Positions 17,037-25,490 of a stretch of DNA of 64,000 bases are shown one piece after another. This DNA comes from Acidobacteriota bacterium (GTDB lineage: Bacteria > Acidobacteriota > Vicinamibacteria > Vicinamibacterales > 2-12-FULL-66-21): assembly GCA_016184105.1 (NCBI GenBank), contig JACPDI010000007.1, positions 1 to 64,000 on the forward strand. The letters are read 5' to 3'. The translations under genes were made by a program, and so were the position numbers. The stretch's first letter is position 1. Each line of letters opens with the position of its first letter. Under the pieces are notes generated by a model, which was not told the DNA's origin, made no database searches, and saw only the letters and a program-made list of their open reading frames with translations.

Positions 17037-17071
17037 CGCCGGCCGAGCCGGCACGGGCCGGCGACTTTTTT
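17037..17071 (+). terminator. rho-independent terminator after the membrane protein gene
   Basis: CGCCGGCC (17037-17044) pairs with GGCCGGCG (17056-17063), followed by AC and six T. It sits 12 bp after the stop at 17024 and directly before the -10 element of the next gene. Confidence 0.8.
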
Positions 17072-17073
17072 GT

Positions 17074-17079
17074 TATCCT
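17074..17079 (+). promoter_or_regulatory. -10 element TATCCT of the HD-GYP response regulator gene
   Basis: TATCCT begins right after the T-run of the preceding terminator and 10 nt before the ATG at 17090. The upstream terminator stem therefore occupies the -35 region. Confidence 0.45.
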
Positions 17080-17089
17080 GCTGGTCTCC

Positions 17090-18133
17090 ATGCCGGATTT
17101 CGTGCAGAACGCGCGCATCCTGATGGTCGATGACGAGGAGCCGAACATCCGCGTGCTGTCGCGGACGCTCGTGCAGGCGGGATACCGCCACCTCTTCTCG
17201 ACGTGCGACTCGCGCGAAGCCCGCCAGCTCTACATCCGGCAGCGGCCGGATCTGATCCTGCTCGACCTCCACATGCCGCACCTGGACGGGTTCGAGGTGA
17301 TGGAGCAGCTGTCGCAGATCGCGGAAGCGACCTACCTGCCGATCCTGGTGATGACGGCGGACCTCGACCCCGAGACCAAGCAGCGCGCCCTGTCGATGGG
17401 CGCCAAGGACTTCGTCTACAAGCCGTTCGACCCGATCGAGGTGCAGCTCCGCATCCGGACGCTGCTCGAGACGCGCTTCCTCTACCTGCGCATCCAGTCG
17501 CAGAACCACATTCTCGAGGCGAAGGTGCGCGAGCGCACGCGCGCGCTCGAGGACGCGCAGATCGAGATCATCGAGCGGCTCGCGATGGCGGCCGAGTTCC
17601 GCGACGACAACACCGGCCAGCACACGCAGCGCGTGGGCCAGACCTCGGCGCTCGTGGCGCAGCAGCTCGGGTGGCCCGACACGCAGGTGAACCTGATCCG
17701 GCGCGCGGCGCCGCTGCACGACGTCGGGAAGATCGGCATCCCCGACACGATCCTGCTGAAGCCGGGAAAGCTCACCGAAGACGAGTTCGATCTGATCAAG
17801 ACCCACACGCTGATCGGCGCGCGCATTCTATCGGGCAGCCGCTTCCCGCTGCTGCAGATGGCGGAACAGATCGCGCTGTCGCACCACGAGCGCTGGGACG
17901 GCGGCGGCTACACGCCCGGGCTGAAGCAGGACTCCATCCCGCTGCCCGGCCGCATCGTCGCCGTGGCGGACGTGTTCGACGCGCTCATGCAGCAGCGCCC
18001 GTATAAGCCGGCCTGGCCGCTGTCCGAGGCGATCTCCGAAATCGAGCGGCAGCGCGGGCTGCAGTTCGACCCGCGCGTCGCGGAGGCGTTCCTTCGCGTG
18101 ATGGAATCGAGCCGGTCGCCGGTGACTTCCTGA
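17090..18133 (+). CDS. response regulator with HD-GYP domain (c-di-GMP phosphodiesterase)
   Basis: This 347-residue two-domain protein has a receiver domain (about 8-125) with acidic pair Asp14/Asp15, phospho-acceptor Asp59 in LILLDLHMP and Lys111 in KPF, joined by a helical linker to an HD-GYP domain (about 158-342). Catalytic residues are present: HD at 210-211 in [14 protein letters not shown] at 265-267 and D270-GGGY, where the usual GYP reads GYT. It should hydrolyse cyclic di-GMP under control of an unseen histidine kinase. Its TGA overlaps the ATG of the NAD synthetase gene by one base, a link with no obvious functional reason. Confidence 0.95.
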   Translation: MPDFVQNARILMVDDEEPNIRVLSRTLVQAGYRHLFSTCDSREARQLYIRQRPDLILLDLHMPHLDGFEVMEQLSQIAEATYLPILVMTADLDPETKQRALSMGAKDFVYKPFDPIEVQLRIRTLLETRFLYLRIQSQNHILEAKVRERTRALEDAQIEIIERLAMAAEFRDDNTGQHTQRVGQTSALVAQQLGWPDTQVNLIRRAAPLHDVGKIGIPDTILLKPGKLTEDEFDLIKTHTLIGARILSGSRFPLLQMAEQIALSHHERWDGGGYTPGLKQDSIPLPGRIVAVADVFDALMQQRPYKPAWPLSEAISEIERQRGLQFDPRVAEAFLRVMESSRSPVTS

Positions 18134-18897
18134 TGACCGACACAGCTGAACGTCTCGTGAAATGGCTGGACACGCAGCTCGCCGCCTCCGGCGCCCGCGG
18201 GTTCGTGGTGGGACTGAGCGGCGGGATCGACTCGGCCGTGGTGGCGCGATTGTGCCAGCTGGTGCGGCCAGACACGACGGTGTGCGTGCTGCTCCCGTGT
18301 CACAGCGACCCGCAGGACGAGGCGGACGCACGGCACGTCGCGGATCACTTCGCGCTGCCGGCGGTCCGGATCGATCTCGCGCCGGCCTACGACGCGCTGC
18401 TGCGCGGCGCGCGCGACGGCGTGGCCCCGCTCCTCGCGCTCGAGCACGAGCAGCATCCGCCGGATGACATCCGCGCGCGGCTGCCGGTCGCCAACCTCAA
18501 GCCGCGGCTGCGCATGACGACGTTGTATTTCGTGGCCAACACGTTCAACCACCTCGTGGTCGGCACCGGGAACCGCAGCGAGCTCACGATCGGGTACTTC
18601 ACGAAATACGGCGACGGCGGCGTGGACCTGCTGCCGCTCGCGAATCTGGTGAAGAGCCAGGTGCGCGCGCTGGCGCGCGAGCTGGGAGTGCCCGAGCGCG
18701 TAATCGACAAGCCGCCGAGTGCAGGGCTCTGGCTCGGGCAGACAGACGAGGCGGAGATGGGCTTCACGTACGCCGATCTCGAGCGGTATCTCAGCGACGG
18801 CGCCAGCTCTGTCCCCCCGGCGGTGGCGGTGAAGATCCAGCGGCTCGCGCGCGCGTCGGATCACAAGCGCGCGCCGACACCGGTGCCGGGGGAGTAG
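18133..18897 (+). CDS. nadE: ammonia-dependent NAD+ synthetase
   Basis: This 254-residue enzyme carries the ATP-pyrophosphatase P-loop SGGIDSAV (about residues 30-37) and the NAD synthase stretch VVGTGNRSELTIGYFTKYGDG with PLANLVKSQVRALARELGVP and PPSAGLWLGQTDEAEMGF. No glutaminase domain is present, so it belongs to the NH3-dependent class that adenylates and amidates deamido-NAD+. It overlaps the response regulator gene by one base and so is translationally coupled to it. The region between the P-loop and the NRSE motif is shorter than in some homologues but complete. Confidence 0.95.
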   Translation: MTDTAERLVKWLDTQLAASGARGFVVGLSGGIDSAVVARLCQLVRPDTTVCVLLPCHSDPQDEADARHVADHFALPAVRIDLAPAYDALLRGARDGVAPLLALEHEQHPPDDIRARLPVANLKPRLRMTTLYFVANTFNHLVVGTGNRSELTIGYFTKYGDGGVDLLPLANLVKSQVRALARELGVPERVIDKPPSAGLWLGQTDEAEMGFTYADLERYLSDGASSVPPAVAVKIQRLARASDHKRAPTPVPGE

Positions 18898-18931
18898 ACA
18901 CGTTCGGTTCACGCCCACCGCCCATGCCCCC

Positions 18932-21661
18932 TCACAACCCCGCGCCAAGGACGGCGGGCTCGGTCTCCTGTCCGGCGAGCGCTTCCCGTGCCGGGCGCCA
19001 GAGGCGTTCGCGGGCGGCGAGCGCGGTCTCGCGCAGCCAGGCGTCGTCGCTCGCGAGCAGCGTCGTGATGGCGGCTTCCACCGAATCAATCTCCGCGCCG
19101 ACGAGGCGGTCCGCGAGCCTCACGCGCTGGTCCGCGGTGACCTGCGGGTCAATCAGCGGCAGCAGCAGCTGCGCGAGCGCCGGGGGCAGCGACCTCTCGA
19201 CAAACTCGACGGCGTTCGCGCGCACGGCGCGGTCCGCGGCGCTCACGCCGACGTACGCGCTTTCGAAATCCACGGCCGGCGCCAGGAGCGCGAGCAGCCG
19301 GAAGATGCGCTCGACCTCGTGTTCCATCGAGTGCCGCAGCCCCCTGACCACCTCCTCGCTCTCCTTCGCCTGTTCGATCGCCGCGAGCACCTGGTAAGAC
19401 CGGTAGTGCCCGGTAATCTCGGCGGCCAGCACCAGCTCGATCACGCCGGGATCGACTGTCGCGTCCGGATGCGCCAGCTGCAGCTTGTTGAGCGACGCGA
19501 TGATGCGGTAGCGCAGCGCCGCGTCTCCCTGCAGCAACGCATCGACCAGGACCTGCTCGGCAGCCGGCGTGCCGATGCGCGCGAGCACGATCGGCAGCTC
19601 GCGGCGCGCCTCGAGCGGCAGGCGCTCGTCGTGCAGCCCTGCCTTGATGTACGGCAGCGCGCGATCGCCGATGCGCGACAGGCCGTCGATGACGGCCGGC
19701 GCCGCGCCGGCGCTGGCCAGGTGCGGAATCAGCGACGGCGCCAGCGTGGCGCTCCCGAGCTTCCCCGCCGCCCGGGCGGCATGCGACAGGACGTCGGGGT
19801 CCTCTTCCTGCGCCGCGAGGAACAGCGGCAGCTCGTCCTCGAACGCCTCGGGCCGCAGCTCGACGAGCCGCGCCGCCTCGTGGCGCACCCGCGGCGCGTC
19901 CGCGCCGGTCTCGTCGATCATCGCGCGCAGGATCAGGCGCGCGGCATCCACGTTCTGCGCGGGTCCGGGCGCCGCCAGAAAGGCGGCGGTGCTGGCGCGG
20001 ATCGACAGGTCGGGGAACTCCTCCAGGTTTGAGATCGCGGCGAGCGGATCGAGCCGTCCATGGCGGCTCAGGTACAGCAGCGCCTCGGCTCGCGTTTCCA
20101 GGTCCGCGTCGTGCATCAGCAGCTCCACGTCCGATGCCGCGCCCGTGTCCCCCGACTCGTTGAGCAGGCGCAGCGCGCGGCGGCGGATGTCCGGGTTGTG
20201 GGCACGCAGCAGCGCGCGGAGCGCCGGCAGCGACTGGGCGTCGCGCTGCGCCTCGAGCGCGCCCAGCGCGTACAGCACCCGGGCTTCGTCCCTCGATCGC
20301 AGTTGGCCGTCGATCGCGAGCGCCCCGGTCCGCTCCACCGCGGCCGCGGCCGCGCGCTCCGTCTCGATCCGGTGATGGAGGATGCTCTCGCCGATCGCCG
20401 CCACGTACTCCGACCGGAGCCGCCAGGCCACGAACACCCACGCGGCCAGCACGACGGCGTTGATCGCGGCGGTGCCGCGCAAGCCCCACCCGAACCCACC
20501 GAGCCCGAAGAACCCCTTGGTCGCGATGCCCAGTATGACGGCGCCAATCGCATCCGCCACCCGGTTGACGACGATGTCGATCGCGGCGCGGATTTGCGAT
20601 CGGCCGCGCCCGGCGAGCGGCAGATACAGCAGCTCGTAGCTGGCCTTGTCGACCGAGAACCTGAGCCCCTGGTCCACGCCGAAGGTGAAGAGGACCGGCC
20701 AGAACACCGGGACGAGCAGGATCAGCCCGCTGCCCGAGAGGAGCGCGAGCGGCAGCAGCATCAGCGTGTAGGTCATGCCGAACCGGCGCAGCACGGGTCC
20801 GGTCAGGAACAACTGCATCGCGAACGCGGCGACGCCCAGCGACACGTTGAACCCGCTGAAGAAGGCGGTCAGGCGGTCGGCGTCGCCGCCATAGCGCGCG
20901 GTCGCCTCCATGCTGAACTGGAAGCCGATCCACTGGGTCGCGATCGCCACGAGGAACACCATCGCGGCGATCAGGCGCAGATACCGGCTGGAGGCGATGG
21001 TCTGGAGCGATCCGCGGAATGACGGCAGCGCCTGCCCGAGCGCGCTCGCGGCGGGCCGTCTGGGCATGCGACGCACCGCGGCGCTGACGATCAGGGCGGC
21101 CGCGGCAATCAGGACGGCGAGCACGAGGAGCAGGTTGACCGTGCCCCCCATCGGCCCAATCAGCAGCCGGCCGAGGGCGCCGCCGGCGATCCCTCCCAGC
21201 GACGCGCCCGCGCCGACCAGGCCGAACAGCCGCTTCGCCTGCCGCGTGTCGAACAGGGTGCTGACGAAGCTCCACGCCTGCACCGGCGCAATCACGCCGA
21301 AACAGTTCACCCAGACGTAGAAGATCGCCGGGAGGCTCCAGATGCGCGCGAAGGTAAACAGCGCCCAGAACAGCAGCACGTTGCCGCAGAAGAACCACAG
21401 GCTGAAGACGATCATCGCGCGCTGGCCGATGCGCCGGGCGACCCGGGCGGACAGCGGCACCAGCAGCGACAGCACGACCGGCACGGCCGCATACACGTAG
21501 ACGAGCGCGTACGGGCCGTAATCCTGCAGAAACAGGCCGTTTCGAACGGGCTTGGCCAGCAGGAACGACGCGACGACGACGGCGACGTAGACGAAACTGA
21601 AGACGACCGGGGCGAGCTCTCCGCGGCGGATGTCGAAGAACCGCCGTATCCGTGGCACCAT
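18932..21661 (-). CDS. NTT-like membrane transporter with HEAT-repeat C-terminal domain
   Basis: This 909-residue protein has an N-terminal domain of about 12 transmembrane helices (1-415) resembling the ATP/ADP translocase (NTT/TLC) fold: VSTLFDTRQAKRLFGLVGAGASLGGIAGG is the conserved cytoplasmic loop-helix. A large C-terminal helical repeat domain (about 440-890) is made of HEAT-like units (for example RSRDEARVLYALGAL, NPDIRRRALRLLNESGD, HLASAGAAPAVIDGLSRIGD). NTT proteins exchange nucleotides across the membrane in intracellular bacteria, but HEAT-fused versions occur in free-living ones with unknown cargo. It is divergent from a second, larger paralogue 50 bp away. Confidence 0.85.
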   Translation of the reverse strand: MVPRIRRFFDIRRGELAPVVFSFVYVAVVVASFLLAKPVRNGLFLQDYGPYALVYVYAAVPVVLSLLVPLSARVARRIGQRAMIVFSLWFFCGNVLLFWALFTFARIWSLPAIFYVWVNCFGVIAPVQAWSFVSTLFDTRQAKRLFGLVGAGASLGGIAGGALGRLLIGPMGGTVNLLLVLAVLIAAAALIVSAAVRRMPRRPAASALGQALPSFRGSLQTIASSRYLRLIAAMVFLVAIATQWIGFQFSMEATARYGGDADRLTAFFSGFNVSLGVAAFAMQLFLTGPVLRRFGMTYTLMLLPLALLSGSGLILLVPVFWPVLFTFGVDQGLRFSVDKASYELLYLPLAGRGRSQIRAAIDIVVNRVADAIGAVILGIATKGFFGLGGFGWGLRGTAAINAVVLAAWVFVAWRLRSEYVAAIGESILHHRIETERAAAAAVERTGALAIDGQLRSRDEARVLYALGALEAQRDAQSLPALRALLRAHNPDIRRRALRLLNESGDTGAASDVELLMHDADLETRAEALLYLSRHGRLDPLAAISNLEEFPDLSIRASTAAFLAAPGPAQNVDAARLILRAMIDETGADAPRVRHEAARLVELRPEAFEDELPLFLAAQEEDPDVLSHAARAAGKLGSATLAPSLIPHLASAGAAPAVIDGLSRIGDRALPYIKAGLHDERLPLEARRELPIVLARIGTPAAEQVLVDALLQGDAALRYRIIASLNKLQLAHPDATVDPGVIELVLAAEITGHYRSYQVLAAIEQAKESEEVVRGLRHSMEHEVERIFRLLALLAPAVDFESAYVGVSAADRAVRANAVEFVERSLPPALAQLLLPLIDPQVTADQRVRLADRLVGAEIDSVEAAITTLLASDDAWLRETALAARERLWRPAREALAGQETEPAVLGAGL

Positions 21662-21694
21662 AGAGGCGGCGCCCGCAATTTACCACGCCTGCGA

Positions 21695-21700
21695 TAGACT
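21695..21700 (+). promoter_or_regulatory. -10-like element TAGACT of the 1245-aa transporter gene
   Basis: TAGACT lies 11 nt before the ATG at 21712. On the opposite strand TAAATT (21677-21682) lies 15 nt before the divergent start at 21661, so each gene seems to have its own -10 within 50 bp. Confidence 0.3.
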
Positions 21701-21711
21701 GCGCGTGCTCC

Positions 21712-24700
21712 ATGCTCACGCGACTGCTCTCGCCCGTGGCCGAGCTCCGCGAGGAGGAAGGCACCACCGCGGTGCTGATGTTCGCCTACGCGCTGCTCGT
21801 GATGACGGCGTACAACATCCTCAAGCCGATCACCCGGTCGAAATTCATCTCCGACCTGGGCGCGGACAACCTGCCGTACGTCCTCATCGGCGCGGCGGTG
21901 CTCATCGGCGTCATCATGGCCGGCTACACGCGGCTGATGGGCCTGATGCCGAAGCGATGGGGGCTGCCGATCGTGCAGTTCTCCCTCGCCGTCGTGCTCG
22001 TCGCGTTCTGGTTCCTGTTCCGGACCGACGCCGAGTGGGTGTCGATCGCGTTTTACTTCCTCGGCCTGCTGCTCGGCATCCTCCTGATCAGCCAGTTCTG
22101 GACGCTCGCCAACGTCGTGTACGACGCCCGGCAGGCCAAGCGGCTCTTCGGGTTCATCGGCGGCGGCGCGCCGCTTGGCGGCATTCTCGGCTCGTTCATC
22201 CTCACGCGCTACGCGGGACGGATCGGGACGACGAACCTGCTGATCGTCAGCGGGGTCACGCTGAGCATCGCCGCCATCGTCGCCGCGATCATCATCGGCC
22301 GCGAGCGCAGGCAGGCCATCGACCTCTCGAGCGAGGAGGACACCGTCAGCAGCGGCGAGGCGCTGCGCCTGCTTCGCCGTTCGCGTCACCTCCAGATCAT
22401 CGCGCTCGTGATCAGCTTTGCCGCGATCGGTGCGGCGATCATCGAGCAGCAGCTGAACATGGCCGCCGAGGTGGCCAAGGGACAGCAGGCCACCGACGCC
22501 ATCACGGTGTTTCTCGGGAAGGTCCAGCTCTGGACCTCGTTCATCGGCTTCGTCATTCAGGTCTCGCTCACCAGCCGCATCCACCGGTTCCTGGGGATCG
22601 GCTTCGCGCTGATGATCCTGCCGGTCGGCCTCGGCACCAGCGCGCTGGTGATGCTGTTCAACCGTTCGCTGTGGGCGCCCGGCTTCGCGCGCGTGCTCGA
22701 CCAGTCGTTCCGGTACACCGTGGACAAGACGACGCGCGAGATCCTGTTCCTGCCGCTGCCGGGGGAGGTGAAGTACCGGGCGAAGCCGTTTGTGGACGTC
22801 ACCGTGGACCGGTTCGCCAAGGGCATTTCCGCCGCGCTGCTGCTCGTCCTGATCAAGCCGTGGGGCTTCGCCCTCGACTGGCAGCGTCTCTCCTATGCGA
22901 GCCTCGCCATCATGGCGCTGTGGATCGTGATGGCGCTGCGGGCGAAGCGGGAGTACCTCTCGGCGTTCCGGCGCAGCATCGAGCGGCGCGAGGTCGAGAC
23001 CGCCGAGCAGCGCCTGGTGGCGGCGGACCTCTCGACGGTCGAGACGCTCGTCGAGGAGCTGGCGCACCCCGACGAGCATCGCGTGTTGTACGCGATCGAC
23101 GTGCTCGAGTCGCTCGACAAGCGCAATCTCGTCACCCCGCTGCTCCTGCGGCACGAGTCTCCCGCGGTGCGCGCGCGAGCGCTGGGCGCGCTGGCCCGGA
23201 CGAAGCCGGAGACCGTGCGGCGATGGCAGCCGTCGGTCGAGCGGATGCTCGCGGACACCGACGCGGACGTGCGCGCCGCGGCGGTGGCGGCGCTCGCCGC
23301 GGGCCGGGGCGAATGTGCCGCCGACTTCGCCCGGCCGCTTCTGACCGATCCCGACCGCCACCTCGTCGTCACGGCCGCGACGGTCCTTGCCGACAGCGAC
23401 GAGCCGGCGGACGTGCGCGCGGCGGAAAGCGCGCTCGCCGCTGTCGCCGCCGACACGCGCGCGGAAGCGGCGCGCGCGCGGCGCGACGTCGCGGTCGCGC
23501 TCCGCCACATCGCCAACACCAGCTTCCGGCCGCTGCTCGTGCCGCTCCTCTACGACGGCGATGTGTCCGTCGCGGAAGAGGCGATGCGCTCGGTCGGCGC
23601 GCTCGGCACGAGCGAATTCATCTACCTGCCGACGCTCGTCGCGCTGCTGCGGAACCGGCGCCTGAAGGCGGCCGCACGCGACGTGCTCGTCGGCTACGGC
23701 CCCGAGGCGCTCGACCCGCTGGCGCATTTCCTCGCCGATCCCGACGAGGATCCGTGGGTGCGCCGGCACCTGCCCGCGGCTATCGCGCGCATCGGCACAC
23801 CGCGCGCGGTGGAGATTCTCGTCAGGGCGCTCGACGACCCGGACGGCTTCCTGCGTTACAAGGCCATACAGGCGCTGGAATGGCTTCGGCGCGAACGGCC
23901 CGGCCTGGCGTGCCCGCGGGAGCCGGTCGAGAAGCTGCTCGTTCGCGAGGCGCGTCATTACTTCGCGGCGCTCACCGCGCACGACAGTCTCTTCGTGCGG
24001 CAGCACGTGACCGGCGACGGGCTCCCGATCCTGGCGCGTGCGCTCGAGGAGAGGGCGCAGCGGACGCGCGACCGCATCTACCGCCTGCTGTCGCTCCTCT
24101 ACCCGTGGAAGGACGTGGACGCCGTGCGCTGGGCGCTGGCGCACGGCGACGCCCGCGCGAAGTCGAGCGCGTCGGAGTACTTGGACAACGTGCTGACGGG
24201 CGCCGTGCGGAAGGCCGTGATGCCGGCGCTCGAGGCGCTGCCGCGCGAGGAAACCATCCGCCGTGGCTACGTGCTGCTGCGCTCCCGGCCGCGCGCCACC
24301 GAAGAGACGCTGCTCGAGCTCATCAACGACGAGGACCCGGTCATCGCTGCCTGCGCGATCGATCTCGTCAGCGAGATCGGCGAATGGAGGTTGAAGGACG
24401 ACATCGAGCACGTGCTCGCGCACCGCGACGTGCGCGACTGGTACGTGTTCGAGTCCGCCTCGTGGACGCTCGCGGTCCACCGCGTGGGGAACGCGCGGCG
24501 GCAGGAGCTGTGGCGCGAGCCGCTGCCCGCCACGGTACTGGCCTCGCGGCTGCGGAAGTTGCCGTTGTTTGGATCGGTCTGGATCGACGAGCTGTTTCGG
24601 CTGGCGAGCACCGGCCGGCAGTTGCGCCAGGAGGCGGCGCGCACGCTGCTGCAGGAAGGCAGCGCGCCCGAGGCGGTGCACATCCTCCTGGAGGGGCAGG

Positions 24701-25449
24701 TCGTCTGCCGCCGGCGCGGCGCGCCGGACGAGGCCGTCCAGGCGCCGGCCGCGCTCGGCCTGCGCGAAACCCTCGAAGGACGCGCGGCGGCGGCAACCGT
24801 CCGCACGGAAAGCGCCGCGGTCACGCTGGTGCTGCCGCCCGAGGACGTGCGCACGCTCATCGCCGACAACCAGGACCTGATCGACGGGCTGCTCCGCACG
24901 CTTGCAGGCGAGGAACTGACCGGCGACACGCGCCGCCTCATCGTCCGCGGCGGCGCGCCCGCGGATCTGCTGGCGCTTGGCGCCGGTGGCGTGCTGCCGG
25001 TGGAGAAGGTGCTGCTGCTGCAGCGGCTGCCGCTCTTCTCGATGGTGTCAGCCGACCAGATGCTGTACGTGGCGGCGATCGCGAAAGAGCGGGCGCTCGA
25101 GGCGGGCAAGGAGGTGGCGGCGGAAGGAGAGGCCCCGGCGATCTACTACGTGCTCGACGGCGAGCTGTCCGCGGTCCCCTCCGCGCAGGACCCGCGGGAT
25201 CCGGGGGCGCGGAGCCTGCCCCAGCCCGCGGCTCCAGGGGACGCGGTCGGGATCTTCGAGACGCTCGCCGGTCGGCCGATCGGCCGCACGCTGCACGCCG
25301 CGCGCGACGGCGTCGCGCTCAAGATCGACCGTGACGACTTGATCGATCAGCTCGGTCATCATCCGGCGCTGGCGCAGCAGGTGTTCGCGTCGCTGTTCGA
25401 TCTGATCGATCGCGGAGAGGGAAAAGGGGGACAGTCACACTTTTCGTAG
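21712..25449 (+). CDS. NTT-like transporter with HEAT repeats and two cNMP-binding-like domains
   Basis: This 1245-residue protein has three parts. Residues 1-420 are an NTT/MFS-like membrane domain (TLANVVYDARQAKRLFGFIGGGAPLGGILGS matches the loop of its divergent neighbour). Residues about 435-940 are HEAT repeats. Residues about 955-1065 and 1105-1225 are two regions like cyclic-nucleotide-binding domains (ILLEGQVVCRRRG; IYYVLDGELSAVP, GDAVGIFETLAG). The phosphate-binding cassette is poorly conserved in both, so ligand binding is uncertain. The last residues (KGGQSHFS) and the TAG stop are written by a hairpin repeat element at 25420-25485, so the original C-terminus has been replaced or extended. 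No nearby gene reveals the cargo. Confidence 0.85.
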   Translation: MLTRLLSPVAELREEEGTTAVLMFAYALLVMTAYNILKPITRSKFISDLGADNLPYVLIGAAVLIGVIMAGYTRLMGLMPKRWGLPIVQFSLAVVLVAFWFLFRTDAEWVSIAFYFLGLLLGILLISQFWTLANVVYDARQAKRLFGFIGGGAPLGGILGSFILTRYAGRIGTTNLLIVSGVTLSIAAIVAAIIIGRERRQAIDLSSEEDTVSSGEALRLLRRSRHLQIIALVISFAAIGAAIIEQQLNMAAEVAKGQQATDAITVFLGKVQLWTSFIGFVIQVSLTSRIHRFLGIGFALMILPVGLGTSALVMLFNRSLWAPGFARVLDQSFRYTVDKTTREILFLPLPGEVKYRAKPFVDVTVDRFAKGISAALLLVLIKPWGFALDWQRLSYASLAIMALWIVMALRAKREYLSAFRRSIERREVETAEQRLVAADLSTVETLVEELAHPDEHRVLYAIDVLESLDKRNLVTPLLLRHESPAVRARALGALARTKPETVRRWQPSVERMLADTDADVRAAAVAALAAGRGECAADFARPLLTDPDRHLVVTAATVLADSDEPADVRAAESALAAVAADTRAEAARARRDVAVALRHIANTSFRPLLVPLLYDGDVSVAEEAMRSVGALGTSEFIYLPTLVALLRNRRLKAAARDVLVGYGPEALDPLAHFLADPDEDPWVRRHLPAAIARIGTPRAVEILVRALDDPDGFLRYKAIQALEWLRRERPGLACPREPVEKLLVREARHYFAALTAHDSLFVRQHVTGDGLPILARALEERAQRTRDRIYRLLSLLYPWKDVDAVRWALAHGDARAKSSASEYLDNVLTGAVRKAVMPALEALPREETIRRGYVLLRSRPRATEETLLELINDEDPVIAACAIDLVSEIGEWRLKDDIEHVLAHRDVRDWYVFESASWTLAVHRVGNARRQELWREPLPATVLASRLRKLPLFGSVWIDELFRLASTGRQLRQEAARTLLQEGSAPEAVHILLEGQVVCRRRGAPDEAVQAPAALGLRETLEGRAAAATVRTESAAVTLVLPPEDVRTLIADNQDLIDGLLRTLAGEELTGDTRRLIVRGGAPADLLALGAGGVLPVEKVLLLQRLPLFSMVSADQMLYVAAIAKERALEAGKEVAAEGEAPAIYYVLDGELSAVPSAQDPRDPGARSLPQPAAPGDAVGIFETLAGRPIGRTLHAARDGVALKIDRDDLIDQLGHHPALAQQVFASLFDLIDRGEGKGGQSHFS

Positions 25450-25485
25450 CAACAGTCCCGGAAAGTGTGACTGTCCCCCTTTTCC
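25420..25485. repeat. REP-like hairpin, copy A
   Basis: Left arm 25420-25445 and right arm 25460-25485 pair over 26 bp with one mismatch, around a 14-nt loop; the core is GGGGGACAGTCACACTTT. The stop codon of the transporter gene (25447-25449) is in the loop and the convergent gene ends at 25491, so the element also can terminate both. Confidence 0.95.
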
Positions 25486-25490
25486 CGTCC

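Noticed and set aside
21412-24681. Long open frames of more than 1000 codons antisense to, or out of frame with, the two transporter genes
   Set aside because: Their translations are Arg/Ala/Gly/Pro-rich without any recognisable domain, whereas the chosen frames give membrane helices, HEAT repeats and cNMP-like regions.
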